Shown here: positions 41,852-52,410 of the stretch, piece by piece | How the letters are laid out: every line of letters starts with the position of its first letter | Position numbering within the stretch: position 1 is the first letter of the stretch | Assembly: GCA_025991245.1 (NCBI GenBank) | Contig: BQMJ01000080.1 | Coordinates: forward strand, 37,273 to 101,272 | DNA from: Galdieria partita | Taxonomy: Eukaryota; Rhodophyta; Bangiophyceae; Galdieriales; Galdieriaceae | DNA: 64,000 nt | Direction of reading: 5' to 3' | Made by a program: the position numbers and the translations under genes | The notes under the pieces: model-generated | The model's input: only the letters and a program-made list of their open reading frames with translations | Told to the model about the DNA's origin: nothing | Databases searched by the model: none

Positions 41852-44329
41852 CTAGTTAAACTCCTTTGTAATTCCCATGAGCAGTTTTGTAAGTATAGAA
41901 GGATCTCTTATGCCTAACTCCAGTAAAGAATCTTCATTCATTCTGGAAAGCGAGATTCTACCAAATCTTGATATTTTGCTGTAGCAAACAGAAAACTCTT
42001 CCTCAGAAAGACCACAACGTTCTCTTAAAAAAGTATTCCAATCAAATGAGGAACTCATAGAACTTGATGCAGTTACATTTTCTTCGCCTCTCGTATCTTC
42101 CACTTCCATAAGATTTGTATCTGCAAGTGAACGCACCGGTGAAATATATTCATTGGACATGGACTCGAAGATTGATTTGCACCATTCTGAAAACTCTTCC
42201 CTAAACTCTCCGCGACTCGCCACACCAATTTTATTCAACGCTTCAACATTTTCTTTTCCTAAGAATTGTTCAAGATTACTTTGGGAAACAATGACAAGTT
42301 GCAATCTTAAAAGTGAACGACTGATTGCTTCATTGCTCTGAGAAACATTTTCATTCGTCAAGTAGTTGATATCCTCAACAATATTGCTTTCATTATCAGG
42401 AAATAGTACAGACTGATCGTAATGAGTGCAAACCACCACAAACTGAAAACAAAGTTGAATAGGCGAACAAGGAAGGTTATTCAAAACCTTGACGACTCCC
42501 TTGAAAAACTTGTCGGCTTCTTTGTCAACATGTCTCCTTGAAAGTTCGCTTTCGTAATAAAATTTGAATTGAAATCCAACAACATAACGTGTTTGTCCAT
42601 TCTGAAGTACAAAATATGCATCAGGACCACTAGAATTGCTATCTTTAGGAATAAAAATACCACAATGTTGCAAATGTTTTCGATAATAATCATCAAATGA
42701 AAAAGAGACATCTTTCAAGATTGGTAGAGTATAAGGTACAGTTGATTCCTTCGAATATGAAACATTGTCATGTTCAATTAAAGAACCTTTAAAAATTCCT
42801 GGAATAACAGAATGCACAATACAAGAGGAATTAGAGTAAAGACTTGTTAATAATCGAAATCGAAAGATATTCATAAATACAAATTCAAAGAAAACTCCTT
42901 TTGCCATTGAAGTGTCCGGAATATATTCAAAATTTGACAAAGGCAAAAGCTTTGTTACTTCACGCAAGAACGGATTTCCACTATGAGCTTTCAATATAAA
43001 CTCACAACAACCAATCTTGAATTGACTATTCGAACCAAGGACTTCAGTTTCAATGAATTCAGAGTAAAACCCAAAACTTGCAACCAAGTCTATCAAATAA
43101 GTCTTCGTCCCACAAAGAGTAATTGCAAAGTCATTTGGAAAAACAGTTCCAAGCTGATGATTTAAAAGTACAAATTGATATCTAAGAAGAGTGGAGGAAT
43201 CTACTCTCTCCGGAACAATAAAAGTTGCTGAATGTCTCTCTACATCCCCAAAGACGCTGTCCAACAAACTTTCCATATTGCTATCATTGATAATAGGATA
43301 AGCTACCGTTTTCACTTTAGCTAAGAGTGCTAGTAACGTGTTTTTTAGAATCAATGGAATTCCTCCAATCTTCCTCTTCAACAATTCTACAAAGCGATCT
43401 TGCAAGTCATCTAAACATAAAAACCAATCCTTCAACTTCTTGTCACCATGGATGAAAAGGTTCAAATAATCTTCAATATTCTTGAGGTTAAAAGGATTCA
43501 ACTGCAACATACGCAGGACCACTTTACTCGAACGAGCATCACTCAAACGAGCTGAGATTTCTGCGGTACGACCAGCCAAATACAAAATTACTTTTCCCGT
43601 ATCAAGAAAAGGACGTATCTCCCGGAAGAAATTGCGAAAAGGGACATATTTCGGATCGTGTTCTTCAACTTGCATCTCAGTAAGTTCGCCATAGTGTTTG
43701 CTAAGAGCACTTATTTCACTCAGTTCATCAATCATCAAAAAGAAATATTGCTTCTGAAAATGTTGAAGAAGGTACCCGATAAAGGCAGAAAGTGTCGGCT
43801 GTTCCATTGCTGCGTCAGTGAATCTAACGGTTTCGTTTGTAGTTTTGCCATTGCCCTCGGCAGCTGCCCAAGCTATATTGAACGACAAGGCTTTACGAAA
43901 CTCAGGATACGGAGCGTCAGGAAAAGAGGTTCCCAGTTTCAAGACAACTGACAATGTGTTTTCTGCAAAGTGTTTCCAAGAGATTTGCGGAGCACTCTGG
44001 AGGGAGGCATCGGAACAAGTGTCTAGTTGTTGAAAAACTTCTTCGTTGGAACGTTCACGTTGAGCAAAGATATTTAAATAAGCCAAGAACTGTTGTCCTA
44101 GAAAAGTTTTGCCTGCTCCGTAGATATGGGGGGCAAAACAGCACGCCGGACGAGTTAACAAAGTTCCACCATATTCCGTTGTCGTAAACTGGGAGAGGAA
44201 AGTCTCTATGATGGCCTTTATATCCTCTTCTCTGTCAATTTGTGGTTCTATCACACGAAACATATTCAAAGACTCGAAACAACCTTCAAATGGTTTTGTC
44301 AAATTACAAAGCAATCGATGATTTGTCAT
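41852..44329 (-). CDS. Large P-loop NTPase with nuclease-like and SAM-like domains (Crinkler/RHS-type)
   Basis: An intron-less 825-aa ORF from ATG 44329. Walker A is HIYGAGKT (about residues 68-75) and Walker B YFFLMIDELSEI (D201). An arginine sensor-like LAGRTAE follows. Near residues 568-587 is SGPDAYFV...VVGFQFKFY, the D...QxK pattern of PD-(D/E)XK-type nucleases. The last about 60 residues (FLRERCGLSEEEF...LGIRDPSILTKLLMGI) read as a SAM-like helical domain. NTPase plus nuclease-like domain is the layout described for CRN/RHSP proteins of oomycetes, trypanosomes and algae. The C-terminal SAM-like domain is unusual. No signal peptide. Family assignment is by motif only. Confidence 0.6.
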   Translation of the reverse strand: MTNHRLLCNLTKPFEGCFESLNMFRVIEPQIDREEDIKAIIETFLSQFTTTEYGGTLLTRPACCFAPHIYGAGKTFLGQQFLAYLNIFAQRERSNEEVFQQLDTCSDASLQSAPQISWKHFAENTLSVVLKLGTSFPDAPYPEFRKALSFNIAWAAAEGNGKTTNETVRFTDAAMEQPTLSAFIGYLLQHFQKQYFFLMIDELSEISALSKHYGELTEMQVEEHDPKYVPFRNFFREIRPFLDTGKVILYLAGRTAEISARLSDARSSKVVLRMLQLNPFNLKNIEDYLNLFIHGDKKLKDWFLCLDDLQDRFVELLKRKIGGIPLILKNTLLALLAKVKTVAYPIINDSNMESLLDSVFGDVERHSATFIVPERVDSSTLLRYQFVLLNHQLGTVFPNDFAITLCGTKTYLIDLVASFGFYSEFIETEVLGSNSQFKIGCCEFILKAHSGNPFLREVTKLLPLSNFEYIPDTSMAKGVFFEFVFMNIFRFRLLTSLYSNSSCIVHSVIPGIFKGSLIEHDNVSYSKESTVPYTLPILKDVSFSFDDYYRKHLQHCGIFIPKDSNSSGPDAYFVLQNGQTRYVVGFQFKFYYESELSRRHVDKEADKFFKGVVKVLNNLPCSPIQLCFQFVVVCTHYDQSVLFPDNESNIVEDINYLTNENVSQSNEAISRSLLRLQLVIVSQSNLEQFLGKENVEALNKIGVASRGEFREEFSEWCKSIFESMSNEYISPVRSLADTNLMEVEDTRGEENVTASSSMSSSFDWNTFLRERCGLSEEEFSVCYSKISRFGRISLSRMNEDSLLELGIRDPSILTKLLMGITKEFN

Positions 44330-45220
44330 TATTTTCAGGTGTGGAAATGTGTAGTAGTTGAAGAGTTTCTAGTTAGTTATGAAGTTGAATTAGGAACATT
44401 AGTTGCTTTAATTTCAATTGGCTTCTTTTTCAATTTGTTAATTGGAGTTTTATTTTCAACCTTGAGCTCCAATTGTTCAATTGCTTTCATAAACTCCAAG
44501 GATCTTTTCTTCTGGTTGTTTGAACAACAAGATAAAGTAACATGCGCTACATAGCAAAACTTTCAATTGGAGAAAGAAACCATATTTTAGAACAGCGATT
44601 CAGAAAGAGCAAATTCCTATCGCTGTGGTTTAAAACACAACTGAGAAGAGACATATGTGTTCCGATAGTGTACTAAATAGACTTTATAGAATACAGTCAT
44701 ATTGCAATTGGCATATGTCACTAAACTATTTGGACTCGTTTTAACTATTGCTTTGAACATAAGAATGTTTCAGTATATTTCCTTATAAGCAAAGCCCTCA
44801 GAATACTTTTAGTTTAGAGAAAGGCTGTTCCATCAATACTTTGGTTCATCCTTGAACATTCTTCTATCTAGCCGACTTTGTATAGAAGCATCATGGAAAC
44901 TTTCTACCTGATATTCTGGCTCATAACTACATCTCTATAGTTTCAGTAGATCTGGTACAAACGAAAATTATGTAGAGCTGGCCAAACCAAATAAAGACAC
45001 ACGTTCTTCCAAAGTTTCTTTTTTCATAATAGTATGAATCGATTCTAATCAAATCTTATTCAGCTTCTTGTTTTCAGAATGGATCACCACTGGCTTTATC
45101 TTCTATTCATATAAAATATGAAGCAAACACTTGCGACTCGACATAAGACTCAATATTCAAGATTGTCTATTTATCCCAGCCCTTTGGTGAGATAATAAAA
45201 CTTGAGAAATGCTGCTCTTA
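44330..45220. other. Intergenic subtelomeric stretch
   Basis: About 890 bases with no supportable gene. An ORF at 44240-44554 (+) overlaps the NTPase start and has a hydrophobic run, but lacks any family sign and is treated as chance. Confidence 0.35.
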
Positions 45221-45870
45221 TCAATGTTTTGTACAATAACATTTCCATTCTTCCAACAGAACTCGAAAACTTTCAGGGAATCCTTTTCTACAAACAAATT
45301 CGACATAGAATGGAACTAAAGAACTGCCTTTGGCCTCCCTAAAAGAGAAGGAAGTAAAATAAACAATACTTACACATACTCTCCAATCAACACCTTCCGA
45401 ATCCAATAAACAAAAGTCTACAATGCCGCAGGAATCATCTTCTTGAAATATGATTGTGAATTCCTGATTCAAAATCCAATAAAGTATGCTCTTTAATTGA
45501 GAATCGCCTGTTACTTCTCTCTGTTTCAAGTTATCTCGATTCCTCTTCTTACTACGTCATTGGCAACTTTTGGAAAGTTTCGTTGAGTTTTGGTCGCTTT
45601 CTGTCCTACTTATTGATAAACTAGCTGACTCTGAGCTATTGGGTGCATCTTCCTTGCGGGAACGAGGCAAAAAGATATTTTCGATAGAAGCATAGCCATA
45701 ATTATGATTGTAGAATGAAGATACTGAAACTTGAAACAAGTATATATGCCACTGAGTGCCAACAAAGTCGACATTAATATAGTCAAATCGAGGATATCGT
45801 TTAGCCAATCATATCCAACAGGAACAAGTCAACTTCTTCACTGGTGGATCAAATATTAGTGGACGAGGTG
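45221..45870 (-). pseudogene. C-terminal relic of a Crinkler-like gene
   Basis: Two ORFs in the same frame (45808-45557 and 45529-45221) match the last third of the gene at 47412-49819: RYPRFDYINVDFVGTQWHIY versus RHPRFDYIFVNIVNSQWHIY, FQVSVSSFYNHN, and EGVDWRVCVSIVYFTSFSFR. The frame is broken by two TGA codons: one at WI*LAKRYP, where the intact copy has WILLEERHP, and one at CQ*RSKKR, where it has GQKRNKN. The N-terminal two thirds are absent. Confidence 0.75.
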
Positions 45871-46489
45871 CTGAAATCGCGAATTTTCCTAATAACGATG
45901 AAAACGGTTTTTCCTTTTCACAAGTATAACATAGAACGAACTTCCTTTGTTATTTATATTCTCAAACGATGATTGAAATATTTCATGTTGAAATGTAAAT
46001 TTTAAGCAAAACGTTGCCTAGTTTTTTGAGATACTGAGCATTATAACTTCTACTCCATTCATTATTTGAAAGATTAGAGATATTATAAAAAGAAGGGAAG
46101 AAAGGAAGAGTTCTTCTGCATGGGCCTTCATAGAGAAGCTGAAAGATGTAAATCTATTTCATAGAAAATTGGACTATAATTCATTCTCCCAAAGACACAA
46201 CTTATCCACAAGGCCACTATATTTCAAGCTGTCAATTTCATGGACAACTCGATTTCTGTTGGTTTGCTTGATGTGATGTCGAAATACATTTGTAGCAAAT
46301 GTAAACAGTTTGATAGTTCTTGTAAACATTAGGAAACTTTTCTTTAGGTTGTCGAGGCAACAAGATAGTGCGACAATTGAAACATAGCTAAAGTTCAACT
46401 TTAGCTTGTTTCACATCTTGTTCAAGTAGTTTGGAAGTATTTTAAAAATACCTCATTCATTTGTTGCTTTTCCTCTATTCTTGCACTAT

Positions 46490-46870
46490 ATGACTGTTTT
46501 ACTAGGGCAGACAAGATTTGAAGTAACTCTTGACAACTCAGTTAGGTTTCTCTACTATTCAAATGCTCTTAGCTTTTCCAGAATTGTCTATAGTTGACTT
46601 TTGATATTTGGAGTGTACCATTTTTGAAGTTTTCAAGACTTTTTCAGTGTGTATAGAGAGTAATGGAAACTAGAGTACATGTTGTTGACTGTTGTTGGAT
46701 TGTTTTATTTGTCAAGATCAATTCACGGAGCGTTGTCTTTATATTGTTACTTATTATGTGATTTTCAATAATATGATGTCATTGAGAGTTTTCCTAGACG
46801 GGCTGACAAAGTAGATAGAGTCAATAATTGATCCTGCATTTCTTTGCAATTCAGTTATATACTCTATGGA
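46490..46870. repeat. Diverged duplicate, copy 1 (paired with 50370-50720)
   Basis: By eye the text aligns with 50370-50720 over about 350 bases in the same orientation. Shared blocks include CTTGACAA..GTTA.GTTTCTC near the start, GATTGTTGTTG..., TTACT.ATGTGA, and AGAGTCAA.AA.T near the end, at roughly two-thirds identity. It is non-coding. It lies upstream (5') of the broken Crinkler relic just as the second copy lies upstream of the intact gene. Confidence 0.6.
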
Positions 46871-46942
46871 TTATGAAACACTTGTTCTGTAAATAAGTTG
46901 ATTTAAAAGATGAATATTTGTTTTTTATCAACATAATTGTCT

Positions 46943-47340
46943 TCAAAATGACAACTTCTGTGTCTTTGCTGACAGGTGCTTGGTTCTCTTTGTGATCGAT
47001 GATTTCTCCTCCAACAATTTCATTAGCAAAGAATCATTTATCTGACAGACTTTAAGAGCTTCCTGAATACTTTCTGAATGATCGTTTGGCTGAAAAGCAT
47101 GTCTCCAAGTTTGAAACAATGTGATTCTATACAACTGGAGATACCCAATAAAGACGCTCTCCAAAGCTGGGTACTTGAAATTGAGGTTGTGTGTTGATTT
47201 TCATCCAAAGTGCTAAAAATGACTTTGTTTAGGATATATACATCTTCTATTATTGTAAACCAATCATCCATATCAGACTTTCTGCTTCCACAATGATTCA
47301 GCATTGGCTTGCCAGTCAAGCAAATAAAATATTAAAACAT
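46943..47340 (-). pseudogene. Coding relic of unknown family
   Basis: Two overlapping minus-strand frames give coherent helical text: KSDMDDWFTIIEDVYILNKV, then, after a frame change near 47160, ESVFIGYLQLYRITLFQTWR. It looks like one protein broken by an indel or a missed intron. Its place just 3' of the Crinkler-like gene suggests a remnant of a related subtelomeric gene. I do not recognise the family. Confidence 0.35.
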
Positions 47341-47411
47341 ATCATTTATCATAGTCTTTGTAAATCGTAAAGCTCAAAACAACTCTGCTTCCATCAAAGG
47401 ATCGTAAAACA

Positions 47412-49819
47412 TCACTTTTCCTTTTCCAACAAAACTCGAAATCTCTCAGAAAAGCTTTCACTACAAAGAAACTCAATATAGTCTGGTACTGATAAACTAC
47501 CTTTGGCCTCCTTAAATGGTAATGGAGTAACATAGACAATACTTATGCAGTGTCGCCAATCAACACCTTTGGAATCCAATAAACGAAAATCTACAATCCT
47601 TCCAGAATCATCTTCTTCTAACGTGATGGTAAACTCTTCATTCAGAATCAAACCAATTAAGCTTAGTAACTGAGGCTTATCTGTTACTCTTACTCGTCTC
47701 CTGTTCTTATTACGTTTTTGGCCACTTTGGGAACTTGCCATTGATCTTTGTTTGCTCTTTGACCTACTAGTTGATAAGTTCGCCGATTCTGAAGTATTCC
47801 ATGCATCTTTCTTGAAAGAAGGTGGCAAAAAGGAGTTTTCGATAGCAGCAGAGTCACGATTATGACTATAAAATGAAGATATCGATACTTGAAAAAAGTA
47901 TATATGCCATTGAGAATTCACAATATTCACAAAAATATAGTCAAATCGAGGATGTCGTTCTTCCAGTAATATCCAACAGGAATGAGTAAACTTGTTCATG
48001 GGAGGATCAAATTCATCTCCAACCAACCGAACCCAACTATTACAAGATAAACTCAAGTTCCTATAGGGTTTGCTATCGGAACGGATAGTCACTTCTTCTG
48101 TTCTATTGATGAACCACAAAAAGAATAATTTTTCAAAAGTTTGCCCTCTTGTGCCCGGATCACTTCGATAACGTTTAAACAATTCAGCCAAGTAATTCTC
48201 AGAAGCATATCTTTCAAGGAAAGAGGATAACAAGATGTCACGTGCAACGCTGTTATAAAAGCGTAAGTAGATGCGGCTCACTACAACTAATAAACCTCGA
48301 TCTCGATATGCTCCGTCTGCAACCGTAATATTGGGTTTACTCCTATCCATGAATAGCTTATAAAGCATAGAATCGAATGCCCTCTTTTCTCTTTCAGACC
48401 TAAGTCCATCAAGATAGTCATTGTGGCTTCTTGTCATTTCAGAATATAAATACGAGGTGAGTTCAGCCTGTAAATACTCAAAACTAGCATCAGGGAGATC
48501 TTTGGCCAGAGTTACCATTTTGGCTATCATTCTAGGCACCAACCCAGTAAGTTCGACCATTTCGTCTGAATGTTGACGAAGAATGGGTGGATAATCAGGT
48601 AAATCTTGCCACAAGTCAAACTCTTTGAAACTTAGAGGCTCCAAATAGTGTTTGATATTTCCAGAACCACTAGGCAAATTATCTTCAAATTGATGATGCT
48701 GTGAACCTGCAATAAGAACTCCACAAAAAGGCTACTCAAGTAAATGAAAAAGTCATTGTAAAAAAAGAAAAAGCCATTACTTACTGTATTCATCATTGCC
48801 AATTTGGTATAAAGGCGAAAGAAATTTGGCCACGTGTTTGTTCTATTGCCAAATTCGCTCCACAACGCATTATGTTCATCTACTATCAACATATTGCGCG
48901 GTGCATGCAGCATCATAAAGCGACGAATTTCTGAAGCAAGTGATACGTTATTCTCTTTCATGGCAAAATAAATGACACACTTAAGGGGAGCACCATTCAA
49001 AGAACTATATCGAGATGAAACGAATTCTGGCAAGTCATCTGCAATATCTGCATTCATAAACAGCAACATCTTCAAGTAAAGCAACAGTACTACAGAGAAT
49101 TCGGTACTTTCTCCTAACCAGGCCTCTGCGCTTCCAATATATTGCAGTGGAATCCTGCAATACCGTGAGAAAACAGCGGCCATGTACAGATCTACACTTT
49201 TTCCTAGACCACTTGCTGCAGAAACTATGATCTGCTGGGGTGGAAGACTGCAACCTTCTGCATCAAGACTTTCAATGTGTCTATTCCACCTCTTGATAAA
49301 CTCTTCTCTCAGAAAGATTCTTGAGATGTTCCCAACACCTTTTTCCACTGGGAAATCTTCGGGAAACTGCTTGGGAACAAGCAACAGTGCTATCTCTTTA
49401 AAAGTTTCTTTCCCAACTTTGAAAACTTTACCTCCTACTTGTACCTTCTCTCCAATAATTGACGCGACAGTTTTGAACAAACACTCTTGTTGAAGATCAG
49501 GTAGGTTTGTCAACCACATATTGCTAAACTTTTCGTCAATTTTATAATCGTCTTGTATAAATATCTCTCTAAAGTCAATATATCTTTTACTGTCTCTGCC
49601 ACGACCATTTATGACTGAAGCAAGAACAACTCTTCGACAACCAAAACCGGGACGTTTCTTGTCAAAGCAAGACAACGGTTTTGTAAAACTTCTACTACAT
49701 AAATGACACTCTTTGGTTCCACAAAACACCTTAGTTTGGAATGGATACTGAACATTGGCTGAGGAAAGACATGCAGAATGAAACGAAAAAGCAAAGCAAC
49801 CAACAAGCATTGCAACCAT
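47412..49819 (-). CDS. Crinkler/RHS-type P-loop NTPase protein with N-terminal signal-like segment
   Basis: Two exons: 49819-48781 and 48706-47412 (74-nt intron, phase 1), giving 777 aa. The start is hydrophobic and signal-like (MVAMLVGCFAFSFHSA). Walker A: SAASGLGKS near residue 205; Walker B: NMLIVDEHNAL near 315. The splice restores SQHHQFEDNLPSGSGNIKHY, a spacer resembling CRN proteins. The C-terminal domain has RHPRFDYIFVN...WHIYFFQVSIS (about 599-620). This resembles the D...QxK nuclease core, but the catalytic Lys position is Ser, so cleavage activity is doubtful. A basic K/R-rich stretch (QKRNKNRRRVR) could be a nuclear signal. Confidence 0.6.
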
Positions 49820-50369
49820 CCAACCATCTCAAAATAACGATGGACAATTGCTTTAGAGCCAATCAATCATGGCGATGGATTTATATAGTCTGAGCCAACT
49901 GACTTGTTGTCTGCAAACAAAGAAATCTACAAGTTTCACACAGTTTAACTAAATATGTTTGAGTTGACGGAGTGATGATGGCAGCTTTCAACCTTCTGTT
50001 GACCTACTTGAAGAAATCACCAAAGTGGCACTATATTATATGAGCTAGTTGACCGTGAATAATATAAAGCTTTATGAATGTTTGAGTGCTTGACCAGTTT
50101 ATATGTTTCCAAATTATACAACAGATTTTTTAGCAATTTTGAGTTTTGGCGTTGCTTTTTAGAATATGGAGAATAGCCAAGTTTGAAAGTTTTCGTAAGA
50201 GTGGGGTTTTAATAGAACTGTTGTAGATCCGTCTGTGTTGTTTATCAGAGAAACTCTGAGGAAACTAGAGAGTCGTGGTACTACATAGCGTGTTCAAGTA
50301 TTCTGGGTATAGTTGAAAAGTTTCTGAGTTGCTGCTTTCTTCCCCTTTTGCTTCTCTATGTTGGTTTAA

Positions 50370-50720
50370 CTAGTGTAGGCAATTCTTTGTCTTGGGAAGC
50401 CACCCTTGACAATTTGGTTACGTTTCTCCAACTTTGGAGTGCTCTAGTGTTTCTAGAATTTTCTGTGGTAGATTGTTGAGTTTTGTGAAACATAGACTGT
50501 TTGAAACTTTGCTCGGTTCAAAGAGAGTGACGGGCTGAGTGTCTGTGTTTTTGATTGTTGTTGTCAAGGGACAAACAAGGCAAAGTTCTTGAAACGATAC
50601 TTACTATGTGAGTCGTGAAGTTATGCTATTATGAATAGTTTTCATATATAGCTTTTATACAAAATAGAAAGAGTCAACAACTAATTCTTTATTTTCGCAA
50701 TTGAATTATACAAAATTAGA
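50370..50720. repeat. Diverged duplicate, copy 2 (paired with 46490-46870)
   Basis: The second copy of the non-coding segment described at 46490-46870, lying about 550 bases upstream of the intact Crinkler-like gene start. Together the two copies mark a tandem duplication of the gene and its 5' flank. Confidence 0.6.
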
Positions 50721-51325
50721 ATATGCGATACTTGGTCTACGTACTCAAGCTGTTTGAGAAACTCGACTGGATTCTTTATCAACATACTTGTAGGTAAAAT
50801 ACAAATTATATACATGTGTCACTTCCAATGTGTACTTGAATCACGTTTTGTTGATAATTGAAACACTCGACCAGATTGTTTAAACTCACATCTGCAAAAG
50901 TCTAAAAAGTCCTTGATACTTGTAACACAAAATTCACAGTCCTCCAAGTTCCAAACAGTTCAGCTAGACATTGATCAGCACAAGTGTTCACTCGACGAAA
51001 TTTCTCTATGACAACTTGGCAACTACACACCCAATCGTTCCAAGTTGTGGGAAACACGCCCTTCTTCTTGAAAATGGCAGATTATACTTTTTTGAAATGA
51101 TTCCTATCGACTAGAGCTCAATGTTCTCCAAATCAACCTGAAGCCAGTAAATCTCCAAGGTAAACAACAAAGATGAGTTTATCTCACTATACAATGGCGG
51201 GCTTTACTCTCGGGGGTATGACGACACTCATTCTAGCATAACGGCTCTTCAAATAATGCAACACTAGAGAATCAATAGTATTCTAGGTAAAACTTTGAGT
51301 GGAAGGTTCCCTTGGAAAGTTTTCA

Positions 51326-52410
51326 CTAGGTACATATGAAACTATATGGCGTGTGCACTTTTGACGGTACTCGAAGACTCTTCAACGTCACTTTGCCCAA
51401 TCTCTCTTTGTGATTGTTTTGCTCAACTGTGGCTGTAGTTGCTTTGTTACTTTGAAGTCGATAAAATTGTTCCTTTTTATGAAAATATAAGTAGTTGAAT
51501 TTAGAGAAGAACTTTTTAGTACGACCAAACTTTGAGGTTTTATGATTTCGCACTTTTTGAAATACCAACCAAGGCCCAGTTTGTTTTGGTCGTTTCCTGT
51601 GAACAACTTGACTTGAACCTCAAAGTAGCTTCCAAGTTCCTGTCGAATGCAACGTAGTTCTTTTAGAGAATTTGTTGATCTTTAGTCTCTGGTCTGTTTG
51701 AAGACGTTGACCCTGCGGAGTAGTGGGGAACCAGTGGGCACAAAGGCTGCAAATAGTCTTTGGCCTTGAATCCTTGTCCCACTCTAGTCTTCCAATGTAA
51801 CTTAGTTTTTCCATTTGAATTGTACAGCTAACTGTTGTCCTGTGAACAACAGAGGAGGACTCTCTCTTGTGGAATAATTACCAAGATCATTTGTAACAAT
51901 CGGAGTATATTCTGAGTTCATTATCTTCGGTTCTTCACAAAACTGATTTCTGTCATCGTTAGTTTTTGTCTATTGAGAATCTATTGTCCGAGTGGAGAGT
52001 GGAGATTGGCTCGTGGCAACTCAACTGCGCAGTTCAACTGTGAGTTGCTGTTTCGAAAACGGACGTGAAAGGAGTTTGTACACCCACTTTGAAGCATCTT
52101 TACGTCGTTGTTTGCTAATCTTACTTGACGAGGTCACTTGAAGGATGCAAATTCGAAACAAGACTTGGAAGAAAAAGAGCGTCTGATGGGAAAAACTTTC
52201 ACAAAAGAGAGGCTTCGCAACTCGTCGGCATAGTGTATGTTTGGAATAGCTACCGTAGTCTTTTGTGCTCTTAAGTCTATAAATACCCAGCAGTTGACAG
52301 TTTGTGCGACACAGTTTTGGAAAGGATATTGTTTGAATAATATTACTGTTGGCACTTAAATAGCCCCGTCTTTCTATTGGGAAATCACAACCAGCTATGC
52401 AACGTACCAT
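51326..52410 (-). pseudogene. Fragmented ORFs of unknown origin
   Basis: Minus-strand ORFs at 52410-52021 (129 aa), 51814-51620 and 51606-51388 have codon-like composition. The middle and last join across a frame change into FEVQVKLFTGNDQNKLGLGW and YFKKCEIIKPQS. No family is recognised. They may be a decayed subtelomeric gene or mobile-element remnant. The first ORF does start with ATG and could be real. Confidence 0.3.

Noticed and set aside
44240-44554. 104-codon + strand ORF with a hydrophobic run
   Set aside because: It overlaps the start of the NTPase gene on the other strand and shows no family resemblance.
51100-51250. Minus-strand text LIFVVYLGDLLASG resembling the YVDD region of a copia-type reverse transcriptase
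   Set aside because: The aspartate pair is absent, stops follow at once, and flanking frames do not continue RT homology. Chance resemblance is likely.
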